DNA of 12,266 nucleotides from an uncultured Collinsella sp. (GTDB lineage Bacteria; Actinomycetota; Coriobacteriia; Coriobacteriales; Coriobacteriaceae): assembly GCA_900541285.1 (NCBI GenBank), contig UQJA01000057.1:1-12266 (forward strand), written 5' to 3'. Every line of letters begins with the position of its first letter. Within the stretch, counting starts at the first letter, position 1. Shown here one piece after another: positions 1 to 6,260 of the stretch. The position numbers and the translations under genes are program-made. The notes under the pieces were generated by a model. It saw only the letters and a program-made list of their open reading frames with translations, was not told the origin of the DNA and searched no databases.

Positions 1-576
1 GGTGGTCGCGGCCAGTACGGCGACGCCATCATCAACATGCGTCCGGGCGAGCCGGGTTCTGGCTTCACCTTCGAGAACAAGATCGTCGGCGGTGCGATTC
101 CCAAGGAATACATCCCGTCCGTCGAGAAGGGTATCGAAGAGGCCCTGCAGAGCGGTGTCATCGCCGGTTATCCCGTCCTCGACGTCGCTGTCGAGCTTGT
201 CGACGGTTCCTACCACGATGTCGACTCCTCCGAGGCCGCATTCAAGGTTGCTGGCTCCATGGCCATCAAGGAGGCCCTGCGCAAGTCCGATCCGATCCTG
301 CTCGAGCCTGTCGAGAGCGTCGAGGTCGAGACGCCCAAGGAGTACATGGGCGACGTCATGGGCAACCTCTCCAGCCGCCGCGGCAAGATCGAGGGCATGG
401 AGGATCGCAAGAACAGCAAGCTCATCCGTGCCAAGGTGCCGCTGGGCGAGATGTTCGGTTACGCTACCGACCTTCGCTCCCAGACCCAGGGCCGTGCATC
501 CTACACGATGCAGTTCGACTCTTATGAGCCCGCGCCCAAGTCCATTGTGGACGAGGTCATGAGCAAGAACGCCTAA
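1..576 (+). CDS. fusA: Elongation factor G, C-terminal part (5' end outside window)
   Basis: This is the last 191 codons of the translocation GTPase EF-G, which moves tRNA and mRNA through the ribosome and helps recycle ribosomes. The reading frame is open from base 1. It begins in domain IV with a GGRGQYGDAII stretch, the counterpart of the family's GGHGQYG motif. It continues through PKEYIPSVEKGI and AGYPVLD to domain V (EPVESVEVETPKEYMGDVMGNLSSRRG), and ends with the usual SYEPAPKSIVDEVM-type tail. The GTPase domain and the start lie upstream of the window. In many bacteria tuf follows fusA; here rpsJ follows after 60 bp. Codon use is strongly biased to C/G-ending codons, as expected of a highly expressed gene. 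Identification is secure. Confidence 0.97.
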   Translation, partial: GGRGQYGDAIINMRPGEPGSGFTFENKIVGGAIPKEYIPSVEKGIEEALQSGVIAGYPVLDVAVELVDGSYHDVDSSEAAFKVAGSMAIKEALRKSDPILLEPVESVEVETPKEYMGDVMGNLSSRRGKIEGMEDRKNSKLIRAKVPLGEMFGYATDLRSQTQGRASYTMQFDSYEPAPKSIVDEVMSKNA

Positions 577-601
577 GTTCGAGCTCCCTGTTACGTAATC
601 C

Positions 602-618
602 GCGAGAACATCTCTCGC
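602..618 (+). promoter_or_regulatory. Small hairpin between fusA and rpsJ
   Basis: GCGAGA (602-607) pairs perfectly with TCTCGC (613-618) around a 5-nt loop, ending six bases before the rpsJ ribosome binding site. There is no T-tract long enough for a terminator. It may be a processing site or tune rpsJ translation; its role is inferred only. Confidence 0.35.
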
Positions 619-636
619 ACTCTTTGGAGGTTTAAG

Positions 637-945
637 TTGGCTACCCAGAAGATCCGCATTCGCCTCAAGGGCTATGATCACGAGGTCGTCGATCAGTCCG
701 CGAAGCTCATCGTCGAGACCGCTCAGAAGACCGGTGCTCGCGTTTCCGGTCCTGTCCCCCTGCCCACCGAGCGTAACCTGTACACGGTTATCCGCTCGCC
801 GCACGTGAACAAGGACTCCCGTGAGCAGTTCGAGATGCGCACCCACAAGCGCCTCATCGACATCCTCGACCCCACCTCGGGCACCGTTGATTCGCTCATG
901 CGTCTCGACCTTCCCGCTGGCGTCGATATCGACATCAAGCTCTAA
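637..945 (+). CDS. rpsJ: 30S ribosomal protein S10 (NusE)
   Basis: S10 is a component of the small-subunit head and, as NusE, joins the NusB antitermination complex. The 102-residue product has the normal S10 length. It starts QKIRIRLKGYDHEVVDQSAKLI, has the conserved GPVPLPTE and HVNKDSREQFEMRTHKRLIDI segments, and ends in LPAGVDIDIKL. The start is TTG at 637, preceded by a strong TTTGGAGG at 623-630; no ATG gives a full S10 N-terminus. In most bacteria rpsJ opens the S10 operon directly before rplC. Here it trails fusA by 60 bp, is followed by an intrinsic terminator, and lies 2.4 kb from rplC, so it is probably transcribed with the str-type operon. Confidence 0.97.
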   Translation: MATQKIRIRLKGYDHEVVDQSAKLIVETAQKTGARVSGPVPLPTERNLYTVIRSPHVNKDSREQFEMRTHKRLIDILDPTSGTVDSLMRLDLPAGVDIDIKL

Positions 946-971
946 GTTTTTTGCTCGATAGTGCGATTTGC

Positions 972-1004
972 AAGGCCGCAGCCCTAAGGGTTGCGGCCTT
1001 TTTT
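972..1004 (+). terminator. Intrinsic terminator after rpsJ
   Basis: AAGGCCGCA (972-980) pairs with TGCGGCCTT (992-1000). A G-T pair and CCC/GGG extend the stem inward to a 3-nt loop. A run of six T (999-1004) follows. This would end fusA-rpsJ transcription and separate rpsJ from the genes downstream. Confidence 0.9.
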
Positions 1005-1031
1005 GTATCGATGGGGTAAAGGGTCTACACT
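1003..1031 (+). promoter_or_regulatory. Weak promoter candidate for the CDF/phosphatase pair
   Basis: TACACT at 1026-1031 could be a -10 box (4 of 6 to consensus). TTGTAT at 1003-1008, 17 bp upstream, is a poor -35. A promoter is expected here because a strong terminator lies just upstream, but the boxes themselves are weak. Confidence 0.3.
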
Positions 1032-1085
1032 ACTGAGTTATTCGAAAAACGGGTGTATGAGTAAAACTGTTGGGGGCAGATATAG

Positions 1086-2240
1086 ATGGTCGAGTGGATC
1101 GTTCGTCGTGCGCAGGGCGATCGTGCGCGCGTGGGCACGTTGACGGGTGTGGTGTGTATTCTCGCCAATGTGGCACTATGTGCTGCGAAGGGCGCAATTG
1201 GTGTGGTTTCGGGATCGGTTTCGATCGTGGCGGATGCCATGAACAACCTGTCCGATGCCAGCTCGAATATCGTGAGCGTGCTGGGTTTTAAGCTGGCGAG
1301 CAAGCCGGCCGACCCCGAGCATCCTTACGGCCACGGTCGCTACGAGTATCTCTCGGGTCTGGTCGTGGCGGCGCTCGTGCTGCTTATTGGCGTTGAGCTG
1401 GTGAAGTCGTCGGTGGAGCGAATTATCAACCCCGAACCTGTCGAGTTTTCGCTTGCCCTGGTGGCGGTTCTAGTGCTTTCGATGGTCGTAAAGCTCTGGA
1501 TGGCGGCCCTCAACCAAAAGCTCGGCGATCGCATTGAGTCCGAGACGCTGCATGCGACCGCGCAGGATTCCAAGAACGATGTCCTTGCCACAGGCGCCGT
1601 GTTAGCGTGCGCAATTGTTTCGCAGGTGACGCACACCAATCTTGATGCCTGGGTTGGACTTGCCGTTGGCGCCTATATTGGCTGGAGCGGTTTTGAACTC
1701 ATCCAGGATACGGTGAGCCCGCTTTTGGGCCAGGCGCCCGATCCTAAGCTGGTCAAGCACATTCGAGACAAGATCATGAGCTATCCCGGCGTTTTGGGCG
1801 TTCACGATTTGATGGTTCACGACTACGGCCCGGGCAGGAAGTTTGCAAGTGCGCACGCCGAGATGGCGGCCGAGGCCAGCCCGCTGGAAAGTCACGACAC
1901 GCTCGACAATATTGAGCAGTCGTTTAGGGACGAGGACGGCATGATCGTCACGCTCCATTACGATCCCATCGTGACCGACGATTCAAAGGTGGCGAGCATG
2001 CGCCTGCGCATCAACGCTATGGCGCAAGAGGTCGATAGCCGCCTCTCGATCCACGACCTACGCTGTGTTCCGGGCCCCACGCATACCAACGTGATCTTTG
2101 ACTGCGTACGTCCCTCGGATTTGGCGATGAGCGCCGAGGACCTGAAGCGCGCGCTGGCGAAACGGGTCGAATCGGAATATCCCAAGTCGGTCGCCAAGAT
2201 CACGATCGACGAAGACTACGTAGGCCATGCCCACGAGTAG
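1086..2240 (+). CDS. Cation diffusion facilitator (CDF) family metal transporter, Mn-like site
   Basis: A 384-residue inner-membrane metal/proton antiporter of the CDF family (COG0053 type). Hydrophobic segments begin near residue 18. The second membrane segment carries SIVADAMNNLSDASSN, and the family motif HPYGHGRYEYLSG is at 79-90. The fifth segment carries D161-x3-D165. Aligned by eye to YiiP, the transport site would be N53, D57, D161 and D165. This N-D-D-D set resembles manganese-type CDFs rather than the D/H-D-H-D set of zinc exporters, so Mn(II) efflux is the best guess but is inferred. The cytoplasmic dimerisation domain follows (YPGVLGVHDLMVHDYGPG), with a longer C-terminal region ending HAHE. 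The ATG at 1086 has GGGGG at 1072-1076. It lies between rpsJ and rplC and is probably co-transcribed with the next gene, 39 bp away. Confidence 0.92.
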   Translation: MVEWIVRRAQGDRARVGTLTGVVCILANVALCAAKGAIGVVSGSVSIVADAMNNLSDASSNIVSVLGFKLASKPADPEHPYGHGRYEYLSGLVVAALVLLIGVELVKSSVERIINPEPVEFSLALVAVLVLSMVVKLWMAALNQKLGDRIESETLHATAQDSKNDVLATGAVLACAIVSQVTHTNLDAWVGLAVGAYIGWSGFELIQDTVSPLLGQAPDPKLVKHIRDKIMSYPGVLGVHDLMVHDYGPGRKFASAHAEMAAEASPLESHDTLDNIEQSFRDEDGMIVTLHYDPIVTDDSKVASMRLRINAMAQEVDSRLSIHDLRCVPGPTHTNVIFDCVRPSDLAMSAEDLKRALAKRVESEYPKSVAKITIDEDYVGHAHE

Positions 2241-2279
2241 GGCTGTGCCAGCAAAGCAAGTTATACAGAAGGGGAGAGC

Positions 2280-2900
2280 ATGAAGCGCCTATATCTACTC
2301 CGCCACGGTCAGACGGAATTCAACGTTAAAAAGCTCGTCCAGGGCCGCTGCGATTCTCCGTTGACCGATCTGGGCCGCAAGCAAGCGGGAATGGCAACCG
2401 CATGGCTCAAGGACCACGGCGTCGTTCCCGACAAAGTGGTCTCTTCGCCCCTAGGCCGAGCCATGGACACAGCTCAGCTCGTCGCATGCGAGCTTCTCGG
2501 CTCGGACGTAGCACTTGAGCCCTGCGAAGGCATCATCGAGCGCTGCTATGGAACCTTCGAAGAAGGCCCCCACGATGCCCTTCCTACCGACGTCTGGGAC
2601 CCCGGCGAGGACTTAGTCCCCTTCGGAGGAGAGGGAAGCCAGACGCTGCAGGAGCGCATGGTAGGCACCCTCACCAATCTCATGGGCGCCGAGGGCATCG
2701 AAACCCTCCTAGCAGTAAGCCACGGCAGCGCCAGCCGCCAATTCATCAAGGCTGCAGCCCCAGAGGACTTCGAGCTCCCAACAAAACTCCCCAACTGTGC
2801 CATCATGGTCTTTGATTTTGACGATGAGCGAGAAGAGGACGATACGCTCCAATGCAAGTTCACCTTGCAGCAAATTGTGGATCCCCAGCAAAGTCATTAG
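2280..2900 (+). CDS. Histidine phosphatase family protein (phosphoglycerate mutase-like)
   Basis: A 206-residue cytoplasmic phosphatase of the histidine phosphatase superfamily, branch 1. LLRHGQTEFN places the phospho-accepting His at residue 9, with Arg8 beside it. GRCDSPLTDLG follows at 22-32, the second Arg is in SSPLGRA (Arg60), ERCYG holds the likely acid Glu87, and SHG holds the second catalytic His148. All core residues are present, so it should be active. Substrate cannot be read from sequence; relatives act on phosphoglycerate, alpha-ribazole phosphate or other small phosphoesters. The ATG at 2280 follows GGGGAG at 2271-2276. It is 39 bp after the transporter stop with no terminator between, so the two are probably one transcript. 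It ends in an acidic patch (DFDDEREEDD) and a short tail. Confidence 0.88.
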   Translation: MKRLYLLRHGQTEFNVKKLVQGRCDSPLTDLGRKQAGMATAWLKDHGVVPDKVVSSPLGRAMDTAQLVACELLGSDVALEPCEGIIERCYGTFEEGPHDALPTDVWDPGEDLVPFGGEGSQTLQERMVGTLTNLMGAEGIETLLAVSHGSASRQFIKAAAPEDFELPTKLPNCAIMVFDFDDEREEDDTLQCKFTLQQIVDPQQSH

Positions 2901-2935
2901 CCTGAGCGAGCAAGGTTTAGCAGACATCAACGTGG

Positions 2936-3102
2936 CGTTCCCAGTGTGCGGCGGAGGGGGCGGGCCTGAGACATATTAAGGTTGTCGCGAGTTCCGCACG
3001 AACAGGAGAGCACTTAATGTGCTCTCCGTCGTGAGCAGGACTGTAGAGAGCAGCAACCTTAATATGTCTCAGGCCCGCCCCCTCCGCCGCACACTGGGAA
3101 CG
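2936..3102. repeat. 49-bp perfect inverted repeat with nested hairpin (MITE- or REP-like element candidate)
   Basis: The left arm (2936-2984) and right arm (3054-3102) are exact reverse complements over 49 bp. CGTGGC (2931-2936) and GCCACG (3104-3109) prolong the symmetry outward past a 2-nt offset. The 69-nt spacer is itself folded: GGAGAGCAC (3005-3013) pairs with GTGCTCTCC (3019-3027) around TTAAT, and CACGA (2997-3001) pairs with TCGTG (3029-3033). The whole unit is one long stem. Arms are GC-rich at the outer end and AT-richer toward the centre. No transposase gene and no obvious target-site duplication are visible. It lacks a T-tract, so it is not a classical terminator, though it could stabilise the 3' end of the phosphatase transcript. 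Confidence 0.85.
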
Positions 3103-3151
3103 TGCCACGCACTTTACCTGCGTAAACAATGTGAGTGAAATATGAATCTCG

Positions 3152-3178
3152 ATGGATACGCCCGCAGCCGTGTATACT
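3152..3178 (+). promoter_or_regulatory. Promoter-like element upstream of rplC (copy 1 of a 27-bp motif)
   Basis: TATACT at 3173-3178 is a good -10 box (5 of 6). A 27-bp stretch ending there matches the one upstream of rplB (5017-5043) at 23 of 27 positions, including ACGCCCG and CCGTGTATAC. TGGATA lies only 14 bp upstream of the -10, shorter than a standard spacer, so the -35 assignment is uncertain. It would give rplC a leader of about 180 nt. Confidence 0.55.
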
Positions 3179-3289
3179 AAACAGCTGTGTGTAACCAGGG
3201 GAGTATTCTGGCTGGACAAAATGCCTGCTTAATAGGGTTGTCAGGTAGTCCGGGCGAAATACAAGGCTGGGGAGCACGTCGTGTAAGTA

Positions 3290-3341
3290 GTGGTCCTCTA
3301 GGGGCGTACGCTCGGTGGTGTACGCATTGTCCCAAGACCAC
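3290..3341 (+). promoter_or_regulatory. Folded leader of rplC (possible ribosomal-protein autoregulation element)
   Basis: GTGGTC (3290-3295) pairs with GACCAC (3336-3341). Inside, GGG (3301-3303) can pair with CCC (3331-3333), and GCGTAC (3304-3309) pairs with GTACGC (3320-3325) around a 10-nt loop. The hairpin lies about 20 nt before the rplC start and has no T-tract. In E. coli the S10 leader is the target of L4. An equivalent role here is inference from position only, as the sequence does not resemble the E. coli leader. Confidence 0.45.
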
Positions 3342-3361
3342 GCGAGAGTTGGGATCATATC

Positions 3362-3982
3362 TTGATCAGCATGATTCTCGGCCGCAAGATTGGCATGACA
3401 CAGGTTTGGGACGAGGACGACAACGTCGTTCCCGTCACGGTCATCCAGGCTGGCCCCTGCGCTGTCTCGCAGGTTAAAACTCAGGCAACCGACGGCTATG
3501 ACGCCGTCCAGATTGGTTTCGGCGACATCAAGGCCAAGAACGTGAACAAGCCCATGGCTGGTCACTTCGCCAAGGCTGGCGTCGAGCCTGTCCGCTTCCT
3601 TCGTGAGGTCCGCGTCGAGAACGGCGAGGAGCACAAGGTCGGCGAGGTCGTTACCGTCGCTGATTTCGCTGATGTCGAGAAGGTCGACGTCATCGGTACC
3701 TCCAAGGGTAAGGGCTTCCAGGGTCGCATCAAGCGCTGGGGTCAGCGCCGCGGTCCTATGACGCATGGTTCTCACTTCCAGCGTCACCCCGGTTCTATCG
3801 GTCAGTGCGCCTATCCTGCGCGCGTCCTCAAGGGCGTCAAGATGGCCGGTCACATGGGTAACGAGCGCGTTACCGTCAAGAACCTTTCCGTTGTCCGCAT
3901 CGATGCCGAGCAGAACCTCATCTTGGTCAAGGGCGCTGTCCCGGGTGCCAAGAATGGTCTCGTCGCCATCCGTATGGCCTAA
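3362..3982 (+). CDS. rplC: 50S ribosomal protein L3
   Basis: L3 is an early-assembling 23S rRNA-binding protein near the peptidyl transferase centre. The product, 206 residues, has the L3 N-terminal ILGRKIGMTQVWDEDDNVVPVTVIQ and the central loop GTSKGKGFQGRIKRWGQRRGP followed by THGSHFQRHPGSIGQ, which reaches toward the catalytic centre. It ends in VKGAVPGAKNGLVAIR. The start is ambiguous. TTG at 3362 has GGGA at 3351-3354 with 7-nt spacing and is preferred; ATG at 3371, three codons in, would leave a 16-nt spacing. Ribosome binding sequence is weaker than for the neighbouring genes, consistent with control through the leader hairpin. It heads the cluster here because rpsJ has moved away. Confidence 0.96.
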   Translation: MISMILGRKIGMTQVWDEDDNVVPVTVIQAGPCAVSQVKTQATDGYDAVQIGFGDIKAKNVNKPMAGHFAKAGVEPVRFLREVRVENGEEHKVGEVVTVADFADVEKVDVIGTSKGKGFQGRIKRWGQRRGPMTHGSHFQRHPGSIGQCAYPARVLKGVKMAGHMGNERVTVKNLSVVRIDAEQNLILVKGAVPGAKNGLVAIRMA

Positions 3983-4028
3983 GGGCCCAGCCCATTTAGC
4001 CCAGCGTCATACCAAGGAGAACACTTAA

Positions 4029-4655
4029 ATGGCAAAGTTTGAAGTAAAGAACAGCGAGGGCAAGAAGGTCGCCGAGGCCGAGCTCGCCGCTGAGGTGTAC
4101 GGCATCGAGCCGAACATCCACGTTATGCACCACATCGTCAAGTGCCAGATGGCCTCTTGGCGTCAGGGCACCCAGTCCGCTAAGGGCCGCTCTGAGGTTT
4201 CCGGTGGCGGCAAGAAGCCTTGGCGTCAGAAGGGCACCGGCCGTGCCCGCCAGGGTTCCATCCGTGCTGCCCAGTGGCGTCACGGTGGCGTTGTCTTCGC
4301 CCCCAAGCCCCGTTCCTACGCTAAGCGTATGAACAACAAGGAGGTCAAGCTGGCTATGCGCTCCGCGCTGTCCGCCAAGCTGGCCGATGGCGAGCTCGTG
4401 CTCGTCGACGACTACGGCTTCGAGAAGCCTTCCACCAAGGCTGCCGTCGCCATGCTCAAGGCTCTCGGCCTTGAGGGCAAGCGTCTGACCATCATCGTTC
4501 GCGATGAGGACGTCAACGCCTACCTGTCGTTCCGCAACATTCCCAAGACGTTCATCATCACCGCTGACGAGGCCAACACCTACGATCTCGTCAACAACAA
4601 CGCCGTGCTGATGCCCGCCGACATCGCCGCTCACTTCGGGGAGGTGCTTGCATAA
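4029..4655 (+). CDS. rplD: 50S ribosomal protein L4
   Basis: L4 lines the exit tunnel and, in enterobacteria, represses its own S10 operon. The 208-residue product has the long tunnel-reaching loop near residues 43-80, recognisable as MASWRQGTQSAKGRSEVSGG, GKKPWRQKGTGRARQGSIR and the following GGVVFAPKPRSYAKRMNNK. The globular part ends LVNNNAVLMPADIAAHFGEVLA. The ATG at 4029 follows AAGGAG at 4014-4019. The stop codon abuts the rplW start with no gap, suggesting coupled translation. Whether this L4 regulates the leader upstream of rplC cannot be told from sequence. Confidence 0.97.
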   Translation: MAKFEVKNSEGKKVAEAELAAEVYGIEPNIHVMHHIVKCQMASWRQGTQSAKGRSEVSGGGKKPWRQKGTGRARQGSIRAAQWRHGGVVFAPKPRSYAKRMNNKEVKLAMRSALSAKLADGELVLVDDYGFEKPSTKAAVAMLKALGLEGKRLTIIVRDEDVNAYLSFRNIPKTFIITADEANTYDLVNNNAVLMPADIAAHFGEVLA

Positions 4656-4943
4656 ATGACCGCCCACGAGATCATCATCCGTCCGATCGTGTCCGAGCGT
4701 TCCTTCTCCGGCATGGAGCTGAACAAGTACACGTTCGAGGTCGCCAAGGATGCTAACAAGTATCAGATCAAGGACGCTGTCGAGGAGATCTTCGGCGTCA
4801 AGGTCGTTCGCGTGAACACCCTGACGGTCAAGCCCAAGACCAAGCGCGTGCGTTATGTCGCCGGCAAGACCCGTTCTTGGAAGAAGGCCATCGTCACGCT
4901 GGCCGAGGGCGACACCATCGAGGTCTTTGGCAACCAGGCCTAA
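4656..4943 (+). CDS. rplW: 50S ribosomal protein L23
   Basis: L23 sits at the tunnel exit and is the docking site for trigger factor and SRP. At 95 residues it has normal length. It shows the family N-terminus (IIIRPIVSERSFSGMELNKYTFEV), then ANKYQIKDAVEEIFGVKVVRVNTL, then the basic loop KPKTKRVRYVAGKTRSWKKAIVTL. Its ATG directly follows the rplD TAA; GGGGAGG at 4638-4644, inside rplD, serves as ribosome binding site. Unlike most S10 operons, where rplB follows closely, a 179-bp gap with a hairpin and a promoter-like element comes next. Confidence 0.97.
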   Translation: MTAHEIIIRPIVSERSFSGMELNKYTFEVAKDANKYQIKDAVEEIFGVKVVRVNTLTVKPKTKRVRYVAGKTRSWKKAIVTLAEGDTIEVFGNQA

Positions 4944-4961
4944 GACTCGCTGCTGTTGAGT

Positions 4962-4997
4962 GAGCTCATGCCTCCCAAATAGGGGAGGCGGGAGCTC
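4962..4997 (+). terminator. Hairpin after rplW (attenuator or weak terminator)
   Basis: GAGCTC (4962-4967) pairs with GAGCTC (4992-4997). Inside, GCCTCCC (4970-4976) pairs with GGGAGGC (4983-4989). The stem is followed by AAGGTTTT, a weak T-tract that is not adjacent. It could attenuate transcription or mark a processing point between rplW and rplB. The promoter-like element just downstream fits a partial terminator. Confidence 0.5.
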
Positions 4998-5016
4998 AAG
5001 GTTTTGGGCGTATAAA

Positions 5017-5043
5017 ATGGACACGCCCGGAACCGTGTATACG
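5017..5043 (+). promoter_or_regulatory. Promoter-like element upstream of rplB (copy 2 of the 27-bp motif)
   Basis: This stretch matches 3152-3178 at 23 of 27 positions. It ends in TATACG (5038-5043), the counterpart of TATACT in copy 1, with TGGACA 14 bp upstream. A second AT-rich box, TATAAA, lies at 5011-5016. It would give a leader of about 75 nt before rplB and allow rplB onward to be made independently of rplC-rplD-rplW. Confidence 0.5.
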
Positions 5044-5122
5044 TCCGGTGTCATCGCACCCGAGGCAGAACCTCGAATCCCTGTCTGCGATGGCTAACGG
5101 ATTCCTATTGAAAGGGATTGTA

Positions 5123-5953
5123 ATGGCTGTAAAGCACCTTAAGCCGACCTCCGCTGGTAGGCGTTGGCAGACGATCTCCGACTTCTCCGAGATCACCTGC
5201 ACCAAGCCCGAGAAGTCTCTTCTCGAGCCCCTGCCCAAGAAGGCCGGTCGTAACAACAACGGCCGCATCACCACCCGCCACCAGGGCGGCGGCGTGAAGC
5301 GTCGTTACCGCGTGATCGACTTCAAGCGCAACAAGGACGGCGTGCCCGCCAAGGTTGCCACGATCGAGTACGATCCGAACCGTTCCGCTCGCATCGCTCT
5401 GCTGCACTACGCTGACGGTGAGAAGCGCTACATCCTGGCCCCCAAGGGCCTCGAGGTCGGTCAGACCATCATGTCCGGTTCTGACGCCGACATCAAGCCG
5501 GGCAACGCTCTGCCCCTCGCCGACATCCCCGTCGGTACGCTCATCCACGCCGTCGAGTTCCAGCCGGGCAAGGGCGCTGCTATCGCCCGTTCCGCCGGTA
5601 ACTCCTGCCAGCTGATGGGTAAGGAGGGCAAGTACGCTATTGTCCGTATGCCTTCCTCCGAGATGCGCCGCATCCTCGTTACCTGCCGCGCCACCGTCGG
5701 TGAGGTCGGCAACGCCGATCACTCCAACATCGTCATCGGCAAGGCCGGCCGTAAGCGTCACATGAACGTGCGCCCGACCGTCCGCGGTACCGTCATGAAC
5801 CCTGTCGACCACCCGCACGGCGGTGGCGAGGGCAAGAACCACACCTCTGGTCGTCCCTCCGTTACCCCCTGGGGTAAGCCGACGAAGGGCCTTCGTACGC
5901 GCAAGAAGAAGAAGGTCTCGAACCAGCACATCATTCGTCGCCGTAAGAAGTAA
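5123..5953 (+). CDS. rplB: 50S ribosomal protein L2
   Basis: L2 is a core 23S rRNA-binding protein needed for subunit association and peptidyl transferase assembly. From ATG 5123 the product has 276 residues, the usual length, and begins MAVKHLKPTSAGRR as L2 proteins do. It contains GRNNNGRITTRHQGGGVKR, the OB-fold and SH3-like domains, and the C-terminal NPVDHPHGGGEGKN in which His230 corresponds to the conserved E. coli His229. It ends with a lysine/arginine-rich tail. AAAGGGA at 5110-5116 supports this start. An in-frame ATG at 5090 would add 11 residues with no family support and no good ribosome binding site. rpsS follows after 32 bp. Confidence 0.97.
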   Translation: MAVKHLKPTSAGRRWQTISDFSEITCTKPEKSLLEPLPKKAGRNNNGRITTRHQGGGVKRRYRVIDFKRNKDGVPAKVATIEYDPNRSARIALLHYADGEKRYILAPKGLEVGQTIMSGSDADIKPGNALPLADIPVGTLIHAVEFQPGKGAAIARSAGNSCQLMGKEGKYAIVRMPSSEMRRILVTCRATVGEVGNADHSNIVIGKAGRKRHMNVRPTVRGTVMNPVDHPHGGGEGKNHTSGRPSVTPWGKPTKGLRTRKKKKVSNQHIIRRRKK

Positions 5954-5985
5954 TTTCGGATACCGAGTTTTAGGAGAAAGCACTT

Positions 5986-6246
5986 ATGAGCAGAAGTCTC
6001 AAAAAGGGCCCGTTCGTGGAGACTCGCCTTCTCTCGCGTATCACCGCGATGAACGAGGCTGGCAAGAAGGACGTCGTGAAGACCTGGTCCCGCGCGTCCA
6101 CCATCTTCCCCGAGATGGTTGGTCACACCATCGCCGTCCACGACGGCCGCAAGCATGTGCCCGTGTATGTTACCGAGTCCATGGTTGGTCACAAGCTCGG
6201 CGAGTTCGCGCCGACTCGTACGTTCCGTGGCCACAAGGCCAAATAG
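5986..6246 (+). CDS. rpsS: 30S ribosomal protein S19
   Basis: S19 lies in the 30S head near the A-site finger and pairs with S13. The 86-residue product starts MSRSLKKGPFVETRLL and contains TWSRASTIFPEMVGHTIAVHDGRKHVPVYV, then MVGHKLGEFAPTRTFRGH, all diagnostic. TAGGAG at 5971-5976 precedes ATG 5986. The gap to rplV is 14 bp. Confidence 0.97.
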   Translation: MSRSLKKGPFVETRLLSRITAMNEAGKKDVVKTWSRASTIFPEMVGHTIAVHDGRKHVPVYVTESMVGHKLGEFAPTRTFRGHKAK

Positions 6247-6260
6247 GGGGTTAACCGTAA

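Larger units (their letters stand above)
2901..3361. other. Gene-free 461-bp stretch between the phosphatase gene and rplC
   Basis: No ORF here has ribosome-binding or protein-family support. It holds, in order, a 49-bp perfect inverted repeat with a nested hairpin (2936-3102), a promoter-like element (3152-3178) and a folded rplC leader (3290-3341). Each is listed separately. Confidence 0.8.

Noticed and set aside
2797..2979. Short plus-strand frame running into the left arm of the inverted repeat
   Set aside because: It is out of frame with the phosphatase gene, has no ribosome binding site, and ends in a glycine-rich peptide that simply reflects the repeat arm. The minus frame entering the right arm ends in the same peptide for the same reason.
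2936..3102. Simple rho-independent terminator of the phosphatase gene
   Set aside because: The arms are far longer than a terminator stem, the spacer is 69 nt, and no T-tract follows the right arm.
3996..5054. Long minus-strand open frame of about 350 codons opposite rplD and rplW
   Set aside because: It is the mirror of highly biased GC-rich ribosomal genes. Composition is Leu/Gly/Asp/Val-rich, with no family motif and no ribosome binding site. The same applies to the long minus-strand frames over 3059-3853, 5105-5983 and 6189-7172.
5090..5122. Alternative upstream ATG for rplB
   Set aside because: It is in frame, but the extra 11 residues are not part of L2, and the ribosome binding sequence at 5110-5116 fits ATG 5123.
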